From Lachnospiraceae bacterium AM48-27BH (GTDB taxonomy: Bacteria; Bacillota; Clostridia; Lachnospirales; Lachnospiraceae): a stretch of DNA of 64,000 bases. The notes beneath the pieces are model-generated. The model saw nothing but the letters and a program-made list of their open reading frames with translations. It was not told where the DNA came from and ran no database searches. Position numbers and translations under genes: made by a program. The stretch covers positions 1 to 64,000 of the forward strand of contig QUFC01000004.1 of assembly GCA_003478355.1 (NCBI GenBank), given 5' to 3'. Shown piece after piece: positions 56,511 through 64,000 of this stretch (position 1 is the stretch's first letter; the number at the start of each line of letters is the position of its first letter).

Positions 56511-57113
56511 TCAGCGTACAGCGTGAATGATCATACTGACCCGTTTATAGATCAGAGCGGTGATCAGGGAAACGATAAATCCTTTCACCAGGTTAAATGG
56601 AGCAACTGCCAGGAACACGAAGGTCCATACGTTGCAGATCGCCGGGTTAATGGCTGCACCGGCAGCGATGATGGTGTCTAATGGCATAAAGTTGGAGTAG
56701 AATGGCAGCATGACCAACGCATTTAAAACAGCGCCCACGACAGCCATGATCATGGTTCCTGCGACCATGCCGACGATGGCGCCTTTTTTGGTTTTCTTGA
56801 ATTGATAGATCAGTCCGGCTGGCAGAATCAGGGAACAACCGATGCAGACATTGGCAAATTCACCTACAAATCCGGTGGAAGTCGGTTTTAAGACTAATTT
56901 GACTAAGATTTTTACAAGCTCGATCACCGCGCCAGCCACAGGTCCTAAAGAGAAAGTACCGATCAGAACCGGGATCTCGCTGAGATCCAGAGTGTAAAAG
57001 GATGGAGCGATGAATGGAATCGGGAAGTCGAAAAGCATCAGGACGGCGCTCAAAGCACCGAACATGCCCATTAAGACGACATTTTTGATGGATAACAGAT
57101 TGTGTTGTTTCAT
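56511..57113 (-). CDS. ribU: riboflavin ECF transporter substrate-binding component RibU
   Basis: A 200-residue membrane protein with about six helices. The pattern AVLMLFDFPIPFIAPSFYTLDLSEIPVLIGTFSLGPVAGAVIELVKILVKL is the RibU S-component signature. GFVGEFANVCIGCSLILPAGLIY follows. It binds riboflavin and works with a shared EcfAA'T energising module, not encoded here. An FMN riboswitch on the same strand lies about 270 bases upstream, which confirms the substrate. The ATG at 57113 is preceded by AGGAGG-like TTAGGAGGATTATCTT. Confidence 0.95.
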   Translation of the reverse strand: MKQHNLLSIKNVVLMGMFGALSAVLMLFDFPIPFIAPSFYTLDLSEIPVLIGTFSLGPVAGAVIELVKILVKLVLKPTSTGFVGEFANVCIGCSLILPAGLIYQFKKTKKGAIVGMVAGTMIMAVVGAVLNALVMLPFYSNFMPLDTIIAAGAAINPAICNVWTFVFLAVAPFNLVKGFIVSLITALIYKRVSMIIHAVR

Positions 57114-57186
57114 AAGATAATCCTCCTAAATGAAATATGGTGCAACGATATGGAATCGTTACAAGGTAGTTAAGTTCATCGTGAGG

Positions 57187-57220
57187 ATGCTGTAAAAAAG
57201 AATGTGCCTTGGCACATTCT
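57187..57220 (-). terminator. second minus-strand hairpin terminator-like structure in the ribU leader
   Basis: GAATGTGCC at 57200-57208 pairs with 57211-57219. On the minus strand it is followed by TTTTTTAC. It lies between the riboswitch terminator and ribU. The surrounding 57187-57330 region has more hairpins (ATGTCATAGG/CCTATGACAT at 57288-57329) and GC-rich repeats. Confidence 0.55.
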
Positions 57221-57330
57221 TGCGCCGAGCGCGGTCGCTTGCGACATGTTTCTTTTTCGCGCGAGTGTGATCCCGCGGAGCGTTTTTTATGTCATAGGGC
57301 GAAGTTTCCTATGAAGCTTCCTATGACATA

Positions 57331-57357
57331 AAAAAACCCCGGGAAATAGACCCGGGG
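57331..57357 (-). terminator. riboswitch-controlled terminator in the ribU leader
   Basis: CCCCGGG at 57337-57343 pairs with CCCGGGG at 57351-57357. Read on the minus strand the hairpin is followed by six T (57336-57331). Placed directly after the FMN aptamer, it is the expected expression platform. Confidence 0.85.
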
Positions 57358-57385
57358 CATTATGGCATGCGAAAATACAGCAGTT

Positions 57386-57505
57386 CCTTCTCTCATCCAG
57401 ACTATACTGTCGGTTCTGGAATTACACCAGATCAGCTGTCATAAAAAACTATGGCAGGTCGCGGACTATACCGCCGGTGGGGAATCACACCCCGCCCCGA
57501 AGAAC
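57386..57505 (-). promoter_or_regulatory. FMN riboswitch (RFN element)
   Basis: On the minus strand the element reads TTCTTCGGGGCGGGGTG, ACCGGCGGTATAGTCCGCGA, CTGATCTGGTG, AACCGACAGTATAGTCTGGA and ends GAGAGAAGG. These are the conserved blocks of the FMN aptamer, including the twin GGTATAGTC/AGTATAGTC motifs and closing P1 stem. With FMN bound, the downstream terminator should form and reduce ribU expression. Confidence 0.96.
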
Positions 57506-57596
57506 TTATGAATTTGATGTAGGCAATTATAGTACATACGAAATGAAAAATCAAGTATTTTTATTTTTTGAATTTCAAACTATAATGATAACATGA

Positions 57597-57665
57597 CGTT
57601 GGGGTCAAAAGCTTTTGACCCCTCTGATACCGAATTGCAGGAATGTAGAGCAATCCATTGGAGTG
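57597..57665. repeat. dispersed repeat, third copy (inverted orientation)
   Basis: GGGGTCAAAAGCTTTTGACCCC, a perfect 22-bp palindrome, occupies 57601-57622. It is followed by TCTGATACC and an ATTGC/GCAAT inverted repeat. This is the reverse complement of the right half of the element at 11806-11876. It lies upstream of the cardiolipin synthase gene. Confidence 0.75.
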
Positions 57666-57704
57666 AACAGATTGTTTGGATTATAACGATAAAGGAGGGA
57701 TTCC

Positions 57705-59260
57705 ATGAAGAAGAAACTGAGAAGTCTGCTTCGGATCGTGTTTGGTCGGACAGCCTTTATGCTGTTATTTATCATGTTACAGCTGGCATTCTTTTTTGGA
57801 ATCGTTCACTGGATCAGCAGTGAGTATTCTCTGATCTCATACGCAGGACTTCATCTGTTAGGTACGCTGACCTGTATTTATATCTATAATAAGCCGGAAA
57901 ATCCAAGCTTTAAGCTTTCCTGGATCATTCCGGTGCTGGCATTTCCGGTTTTTGGAACGTTATTGTATCTTTATGTGGAATTGGAGATCAGTGGACGGAT
58001 CATTTCCAAACGGGCGAACCGGCTGGTGAAAGAATCACGGATCTATCTGCAGCAGGATCAGAAGGTGCTTTCCCATCTGGAAAATGAGGATGATCGTCTA
58101 AGTGGTTTGGTCAATTATGTGGGAGAGTTTGGTGGATTCCCTATTTATGAAAACTATACGGCAGAGTATTTTCCGAGTGGAGAGCAGAAGTTTGAACGGC
58201 TGAAGGAAGAGCTGGAAAAGGCACGGAAGTTCATTTTTATGGAGTATTTTATTGTAGAACACGGTGTTATGTGGGATACGATTCTGGAAATACTGGAAAG
58301 AAAGGCAAAAGAAGGGGTAGAAGTCCGGTTTATGTATGATGGCATGTGCTCTATCGCCCTTCTGCCATACCACTATCCGAAGATTTTGGAGGCCAAAGGC
58401 ATTCATTGCCATGCCTTTGCGCCCATTAAACCGGCATTATCCACGTATCAAAACAATCGTGACCATAGAAAGATCGTGGTCATTGACGGTCACACGGCAT
58501 TTACCGGCGGAGTTAATCTTGCAGACGAGTATATCAATGTGAAAGAACGTTTCGGCTATTGGAAGGATGTTGCCGTGATGATCAAGGGCGAAGCAGTAAA
58601 GAATTTCACGATCATGTTTTTGCAGATGTGGAATATCTGGGAGAAAACGCCGCTGGATTATGAAAAATACTTAAGCCATGATCTGCCGCAGCAGATCGAG
58701 GGGCGCAGATCTGAGGGCTTTGTGCTTCCTTATGGTGATTCTCCGCTGGATCATGAGCCGGTCGGGAAGATGGTCTATTTGGACATTCTAAATACAGCTA
58801 AGAAATATGTCCATATCATGACCCCATATCTGATCCTGGATGATGAGACGATCAATGCCCTGCGCTATGCTGCAAAACGGGGAGTGGATGTGAAGATCAT
58901 CATGCCGGATATCCCGGATAAGAAATATGCATTCCTTCTGGCACACACGTATTATCTGGAACTGATGGATGCAGGAGTGCAGATCTACCAGTTCCGGCCC
59001 GGATTTGTACATGCCAAGGTATTTACCAGTGATGATACGAGGCCGTGGTGGGCAGTATTAATCTGGATTTCAGAAGCCTGTACCATCATTTTGAGTGTGC
59101 AGCCTTCATGTATAAGAATCAGGTAGTAGGTGATATAGAGAATGATTTTCAGAGTACACTGGAGAAATGCCGCAGGATCGGACCGGAAGAGATTTTCCAT
59201 GCACCGTTATGGAAAAAATTGGCAGGCACGATATTGAAGCTGATCGCGCCAATGATGTAG
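57705..59260 (+). CDS. cls: cardiolipin synthase, one frameshift
   Basis: A phospholipase D-family enzyme of about 518 residues after correction. Two N-terminal membrane helices (about 15-60) include KLSWIIPVLAFPVFGTLLYLY. The first HKD motif is DHRKIVVIDGHTAFTGGVNLAD. The second is FVHAKVFTSDD. Right after it, at about 59040, the frame runs into PWWAVLIWISEAC and stops at 59126. One extra base gives AVVGSINLDFRSLYHHFE, the exact family continuation, and then runs to 59260 (HAPLWKKLAGTILKLIAPMM). It joins two phosphatidylglycerols to cardiolipin at the membrane. AAAGGAGGG precedes the ATG. A large terminator follows. Confidence 0.92.
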
Positions 59261-59313
59261 CGCCCAGAAAAAACAAGCGCCACCGTCCGGTGGCATTTGT
59301 TTTTTCTGGGGCG
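59260..59313 (+). terminator. terminator after cardiolipin synthase
   Basis: A long imperfect stem (GCGCCCAGAAAAAACAA with TTGTTTTTTCTGGGGCGC) encloses an inner GCCACC/GGTGGC hairpin. The descending arm contains the T run. It overlaps the end of the corrected cls frame. Confidence 0.75.
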
Positions 59314-59433
59314 CTAACGAACGGGTCGTCTGCGCCAGCAGACAATCGAGCGCGTAAAGCGCGTGCCCGTGAGTCTTACGCCATGGCTGACAACATCGTT
59401 ATATGGCGCTAACCAGAGTAAGAAAGAGAGGAA

Positions 59434-60303
59434 ATGACAACGATGATCAACGCAGCTTTAGTTCTGGAGGGCGGCTCCCTTCGCTGTATGTTTACATCCG
59501 GAGCGTTAGATGTTTTTGTGGAGCAGGGCATCGAAATGTCCTATGTGAACGGTGTTTCTGCAGGTTCCATGTGTGGGCTGAATTATATCGCCAGGCATGT
59601 AGGCAGGAATCTGGAGATCAATACCCACTATCTCCATGACCGCCGTTATATCAGTATGAAGAATATGCTGAAGAAACGGCTGATCTTCAATTTTGATTTT
59701 TTGTTTGGCGAGTTAAGCCACGAACTGGTGCCATTTGATTATGAGACATTTGAAAATTCCCAACAGATCTTCGAGGCGGTTGCTACCCGCTGTAAGACCG
59801 GAAAGCCTGAATATTTTACCAAAGGTAAATGCAGCGATATTTATAAGGCAGTGGAGGCTTCTTCCAGTATGCCCCTGTTATCCCGCATGGTGACTCTGGA
59901 TGGCAAAAAATATCTGGATGGCGGTATTTCCATGCCGATCGCCTATGAGCGCCCCATGGAGCTTGGATATGATAAGATCGTGCTGGTGCTGACACGGGAA
60001 CAGGGATACCGCAAGCACCAGGAGGGCAGATGGGTGAAGCGGGCTTATGACCGTTATTTTGCACCTCTTCCGAGTCTGCGCCAATCCCTGCGTGACATTC
60101 CGGAACGCTATAACCGGATCCAGGAGGAGTTAGACCGCCTGGAAGCAGAGGGAAGGATCTTTATCATCCGCCCGGACCGTCCGGTAGAGGTGTCCAGACT
60201 GGAGCAGGATGTTCATAAGATCCAGGCACTCTACGATGAGGGACGCCGGATCGCCCTGGAGCAGCTTCCGGCTTTAAAGAATTATCTGGAACTGCCACAG
60301 TAG
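59434..60303 (+). CDS. patatin-like phospholipase family protein
   Basis: A 289-residue patatin-domain lipase of the bacterial YjjU type. ALVLEGGSLRCMFTSGALD contains the oxyanion-hole GGSLR. GVSAGS (S42) is the nucleophile elbow GxSxG. YLDGGISMPIAYER gives the catalytic Asp (about D162) of the Ser-Asp dyad. A helical C-terminus (about 220-289) follows. No signal peptide, so it acts on lipids from the cytoplasm. The start has GAGAGG upstream; an ATG three codons later is possible. It follows cardiolipin synthase, a sensible lipid-metabolism partner, although a terminator lies between. Confidence 0.92.
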   Translation: MTTMINAALVLEGGSLRCMFTSGALDVFVEQGIEMSYVNGVSAGSMCGLNYIARHVGRNLEINTHYLHDRRYISMKNMLKKRLIFNFDFLFGELSHELVPFDYETFENSQQIFEAVATRCKTGKPEYFTKGKCSDIYKAVEASSSMPLLSRMVTLDGKKYLDGGISMPIAYERPMELGYDKIVLVLTREQGYRKHQEGRWVKRAYDRYFAPLPSLRQSLRDIPERYNRIQEELDRLEAEGRIFIIRPDRPVEVSRLEQDVHKIQALYDEGRRIALEQLPALKNYLELPQ

Positions 60304-60318
60304 AAAACTCAAAAAAAG

Positions 60319-60336
60319 ATGTTGGGGTCAAAAAGT
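60319..60336. repeat. dispersed repeat, truncated fourth copy
   Basis: GATGTTGGGGTCAAAAAG matches the end of the family element seen at 57597 and 11848-11876, then diverges. It lies in the 138-base gap before the SLH gene, which also holds a direct repeat (CAGAATGAACA twice near 60357-60379). Confidence 0.5.
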
Positions 60337-60441
60337 AATAAAAATAAAATTTCATCACAGAATGAACACAGAATGAACACAAACGCCTGTTAAAGTTATC
60401 GGCAGATAACTAGCAACGAACGGTTGAAAAGGAGTTTGTAG

Positions 60442-61542
60442 ATGAAAAAGACAGTGAGATTCATGACTTCCGTTGCCGCAGTTGCCGTAGCTACTGCGGC
60501 AATTCCATTTTCTGCGGAGGCGTCCAGTAACTTTGAGATGAGAAAAAAAGTGGTTACTTTAAGCGGTATCGTGATCAGCAAAGACACGAACCAGTACATA
60601 ACCAGAGGGGAATTTGCCAGAATGCTGGTCAACGCTTCTTCGTATAAAGAGTCTGCTTCAGCGACCACTTCCATGGCAGTTTTTAACGATGTTCTGGCAT
60701 CCAACGAGTATGCCTCTTATATTCGCATCGCGACCAATAACGGCTGGATGAAAGCCTATCTGGGCGGTCAGTTTAAGCCGGATCAGCAGATCACCCTTCA
60801 GGAGGCGGCAAGAGGCGTGTTAGCCCTTCTTGGCTACACCAACGATGATTTTGCAGGAGACCAGAATGGAGCCCGCTGGAATAAATATACAGCCCTGGAT
60901 CTTGGAAATGAGATCAGCAAACAGTCTGACGAGGTTCTGACCTGGACGGATGCGGTTAACCTGTTCTATAACACACTCTGCGCCGATACAAAGAATGGAA
61001 CGGCGTATGCGAAGACCTTAGGCTATGAGATGAGCTCTGATGGTGAGGTCAACGCCCTGTCCTTGATGGATAACACCATGAAAGGACCAAAGTTAGTGAA
61101 GAGAAGCCATCGGATGGACGATGCAGTGCCATTTGACTTATCGGACGCTACCTTCTATCTGGATGGTAAGATCTCCACGTTAAGCGCCGTAAAACAGGCA
61201 AAGGATAACGGATTTGTAGTTCTATATTACAACACCAACAGTAAGACTGTCTGGGCATACAGCTCCGAGGAGATCGGCGGTACCAATCAGACCGGTAAAG
61301 TGGCAATTGAAGGTGAGATCACCGGAATTTATTATAATTCTACCGATGTGATGACACCAAGCAGCCTCCAGCTTGACAATGATGAGAATGTTCAGTTTAA
61401 GCTGTCCAGCTCTGACGTTCAATTTGCATTTTCTATTTACGGAGATTACCAGGTCGGCGATAAAGTTGTCCTGATCTGTGACGCCACTACCAATGCAGAT
61501 GGCGATGTATCCTATACGGTTGTTGATTATGTAGAATATTAA
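60442..61542 (+). CDS. S-layer homology (SLH) domain-containing secreted protein
   Basis: A 366-residue exported protein. The signal peptide (1-27) ends in SAEA. YITRGEFARMLVNAS and the segment FNDVLASNEYASYIRIATNNGWMKAY, then FKPDQQITLQEAARGVLALLGY, form two SLH repeats (about 50-135) that would bind pyruvylated wall polymers. The rest (about 140-366) includes beta-rich repeats (GKISTLSAVKQAKDNGFVVLYY, EGEITGIYY) without a known family. AAAGGAG precedes the ATG. It is 13 bases before an efflux adaptor gene, so it may be part of, or exported with, that system. Confidence 0.88.
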   Translation: MKKTVRFMTSVAAVAVATAAIPFSAEASSNFEMRKKVVTLSGIVISKDTNQYITRGEFARMLVNASSYKESASATTSMAVFNDVLASNEYASYIRIATNNGWMKAYLGGQFKPDQQITLQEAARGVLALLGYTNDDFAGDQNGARWNKYTALDLGNEISKQSDEVLTWTDAVNLFYNTLCADTKNGTAYAKTLGYEMSSDGEVNALSLMDNTMKGPKLVKRSHRMDDAVPFDLSDATFYLDGKISTLSAVKQAKDNGFVVLYYNTNSKTVWAYSSEEIGGTNQTGKVAIEGEITGIYYNSTDVMTPSSLQLDNDENVQFKLSSSDVQFAFSIYGDYQVGDKVVLICDATTNADGDVSYTVVDYVEY

Positions 61543-61555
61543 GAGGTACGAAAAC

Positions 61556-63366
61556 ATGGCTAAATTCAAGTTCCCCATACATCTTCCAGATAACATCCGG
61601 GAAAAATTCCCAAAATTCCAAAAAAATGGTGGGAAGAAAAACTGGAAAAAACTGACCAGAAAACAGAAAGGAATCCGTATCGGAGCCGGGATCGCTGTAA
61701 TCCTGGTCGGCGGCATGATCATTTTTACGATGGGAAAAGGCAAGAAAGCCAGTGCAGAGGCTTCCGAGCAGCGGACAGCTACGGTTCAGCGCATGGATAT
61801 CACATCCTCTCTTTCTTCCTCCGGTACGTTATCTCCAAAGGATACTTACAGCATCACTTCTCTGGTTTCCGGTGAAGTCATTTCTGCGGATTTTGAGGAA
61901 GGCGACCAGGTGGAGAAGGGGCAGGTGCTTTATGTGATCGACTCTTCTTCCATGGAATCGGAGTTAAGCTCTGTCCAGAATTCTCTGGAGCGGAATCAGG
62001 AATCCTATGATCTGGCAGTGGAGGATTACAATGAGGCAGTGGAGAAATACAGTGGAAATACCTACAAATCCACAGAAAGCGGCTATATCAAGACTCTTTA
62101 CATAAAAGCAGGTGATAAAGTAGGAGCCAACACCCAGATCGCGGATATTTACAATGACAAACTCATGAAGCTGCGGGTACCATTTTTAAGCATGGACGCA
62201 GGGAATATCGGTGTAGGAAATCAGGGCGTGATCACGCTTTCTGACACGGGAGAACAGCTTTCCGGAACCGTGATCGCGGTGGCAAATATGGAAGAAACTC
62301 TGTCCGGCGGTCAGGTAGTCCGCTATGTCACATTCCAGGTGGAAAATCCTGGAGGACTGACAGAGAATATGTCTGCTTCGGCGCAGGTAGGCGATTTCCT
62401 GTGTGCTCAGGAGGGAACCTTCAGTGCAACCTTAGACAAGATAATGGTTGCAGATCTGGCTTCCAATGTGGAGGTAGAGAGTTTCCTGGTCAATGAAGGG
62501 GATTATGTCAGCAAGGGAAGTGCCATTTTCAAAATGACACAGAAAACAGGTGATAATCTGATCCGCAGCTACAAAGATGCCATGGATAAGGCTAAGGAAA
62601 GCTTAGAGTCTGCACAGAGCAAGCTGGAGAGTACCCAGGATAATTATGATAATTATACCATTACGGCCCCGATTTCCGGAACTGTGATCACTAAGACCGT
62701 GAAAGCAGGAGATAAGATCAACGCAGGCGGCAACAGCACGGTAACGCTGGCAACCATTTATGATCTGTCAGAGCTGACCTTTGAGATGTCTGTGGATGAA
62801 CTGGACGTGCAGAATGTCCAGGTAGGCCAGACGGTAGAAGTGACGGCGGATGCTTTTGAGAATCAGACCTTCAGCGGTAAAGTGACCAATGTCAGCCTTG
62901 CAAGCTCCTATTCCAACGGTGTGACCAACTATCCGGTAACAGTTACCATGGATGAGGTGGGAAGCCTGCTTCCGGGCATGAATGTGGATGGCAATATTAT
63001 CCTCGACCAGGCAGAGGATGCTTTAGTGATTCCGGTGGATGCCCTGATGCGTGGAAACAAGGTCTATGTGAAGGATGCTTCTGCTACAGAGCAGCAGGGC
63101 AATGTACCGGCTGGATTTAAGTCAGTGGATGTGGAGACCGGGCTTACCAATGATGATTATGTAGAGATCGTAAGCGGTTTATCGGAAGGCGATGAGGTCT
63201 ATGTGGCAGAATCCACGGTTTCCAGCAATCAGATGATGATGCCTGGCGGCGATATGGGCGGCATGGGCGGAGGTCCTGGCAGTGGCGGTCAGGGAGGTCC
63301 TGGCGGCGGAGGTCCAGGCGGCGGTGGCGGCCAGGGAGCCCGGGCGGTGGCGGCGGACGCCCATAA
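61556..63366 (+). CDS. MacA/HlyD-type efflux adaptor subunit, possible frameshift in the Gly-rich tail
   Basis: About 600 residues. A basic N-terminus and membrane helix (about 42-60, IRIGAGIAVILVGGMIIFTM) lead to a barrel-sandwich (lipoyl-like) domain (GEVISADFEEGDQVEKGQVLYVID), a coiled coil (SSMESELSSVQNSLERNQESYD), then further barrels (GTVITKTVKAGDKINAGG, SGKVTNVSLASSY, LLPGMNVDGNIILD). The tail is Gly/Met/Pro-rich. In the given frame it ends at 63394 with an odd Ala/Arg tail. One missing base near 63338 would give GGPGGGGGRP and stop at 63366, which looks natural. It works with the downstream ABC ATPase in MacAB-like export. Confidence 0.88.
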
Positions 63367-63455
63367 GACCGCAAGATCGTCCGCAGAACGTTAGGAATCA
63401 CAGGCAGAAATCCCCGGTGATTGAACAACTGATGTCATGCATTTGGAGGTAACAT

Positions 63456-64000
63456 ATGGCAGAGCCATTGATTGAATTAAAAAATATCTATAAGATTTAC
63501 CATATGGGTGATGAGGAGGTCCGGGCCAGCGATGGCGTCAGCCTCTCCATTGACCGGGGAGAGTTTGTGGCCATTGTCGGTAAATCCGGAAGTGGTAAAT
63601 CAACCCTGATGAATATCATCGGCGCCCTGGATGTGCCGACAGAGGGCGAATATATCTTAGGCGGCGAGGACGTCAGCGAGATGAGCGACGACCAGCTTGC
63701 GCAGATCCGGAATAAGATGATCGGATTTATTTTCCAGCAGTACAACCTGCTTCCTAAGCTGAATCTGTTGGAGAATGTGGAGCTGCCATTGTTATATGCC
63801 GGAGTGCCTGTCCAGGAGCGCAAGGAGCGGGCCTTAAAATCGTTAGCGAAGGTTGGACTGGAGGAAAAATGGAAAAACCTGCCCAACCAGTTATCCGGCG
63901 GCCAGCAGCAGAGGGTTTCCATTGCCAGGGCACTGGCGGGAGACCCGTCCCTGATCCTGGCGGATGAGCCCACCGGCGCGCTGGATTCCAGAACCAGCCG
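63456..64000 (+). CDS. MacB-type ABC transporter ATP-binding protein (3' partial)
   Basis: The first 181 residues of an ABC ATPase of the LolD/MacB group. [28 protein letters not shown] is the typical start. Walker [11 protein letters not shown]-loop [12 protein letters not shown], signature [15 protein letters not shown] and Walker [13 protein letters not shown] are all present. TTTGGAGGTAAC precedes the ATG at 63456. It runs off the window end. With the adaptor upstream it forms an exporter for peptides, lipids or drugs; the permease presumably follows outside the window. Confidence 0.95.
   Translation, partial: MAEPLIELKNIYKIYHMGDEEVRASDGVSLSIDRGEFVAIVGKSGSGKSTLMNIIGALDVPTEGEYILGGEDVSEMSDDQLAQIRNKMIGFIFQQYNLLPKLNLLENVELPLLYAGVPVQERKERALKSLAKVGLEEKWKNLPNQLSGGQQQRVSIARALAGDPSLILADEPTGALDSRTS

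Overview
This window looks like a chromosome segment of a gut-type Clostridia, most likely a Lachnospiraceae (Bacillota). The signs are moderate GC, AGGAGG-type ribosome binding sites, an alpha2-type glycyl-tRNA synthetase, an Rpn-family protein, SLH and LytTR proteins, an LTA synthase and an FMN-riboswitch-controlled riboflavin transporter gene. The assignment comes from gene content only.

Layout. 1-2 kb: end of glyQS and a convergent Rpn-family gene. 2.2-28.4 kb: a 26-kb locus that I consider the most interesting part of the window. It has two secreted or anchored surface proteins (here called A and B). These are followed by a rotary-ATPase gene set in the classical F-type order c, b/delta, alpha, gamma, beta, epsilon. 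Then come a five-helix membrane protein, a small anchored protein (C) and a giant surface protein (D, about 3,800 residues, interrupted by one frameshift). 28.5-45.5 kb: mobA, then a regulator-RidA-NhaC-C-S lyase-like-FAD oxidoreductase-ferredoxin-molybdoenzyme module, then molybdenum cofactor synthesis (MPT-binding protein, moeA, moaC-mobB fusion, moaA, MOSC, mogA) and molybdate uptake (modABC). 45.5-52.5 kb: DUF368/PopT, an orphan zinc-ribbon membrane protein, tRNA-Val, a glycosidase with a truncated neighbour, YebC and LTA synthase. 52.5-57.5 kb: LytTR regulator, wreck of a NitT/TauT-type transporter, LuxR-type regulator, class II aldolase behind a double palindromic operator, ribU behind an FMN riboswitch. 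57.7-64 kb: cardiolipin synthase, patatin-like lipase, SLH protein, and an adaptor plus ABC ATPase of a MacAB-like exporter (cut by the window end).

How the 26-kb locus may work. The alpha-like and beta-like subunits keep F1 signatures: Walker A and B, the catalytic GER glutamate in beta, the Arg finger in alpha, and a DELSEED-like motif. The c-like protein keeps the two-helix hairpin and polar loop but has no carboxylate in its second helix, where the ion-binding Asp/Glu normally sits. No canonical a subunit was found. Around this core lie four extracytoplasmic proteins. Their membrane-proximal regions look related to one another, and three carry Gly-rich stalks followed by FN3-like or GLUG-like beta modules. 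I infer an ATP-driven rotary or conformational machine, uncoupled from ion transport, that acts on giant cell-surface fibres. Mycoplasma F1-like ATPases linked to surface proteins and gliding are the closest known concept.

Quality note. At least five genes (giant D, the molybdoenzyme, moaA, cardiolipin synthase, the adaptor tail) each show an apparent loss of one base, four or five of them explicable as loss of a C or G from a short run. That pattern fits sequence or assembly error better than five independent pseudogenes.
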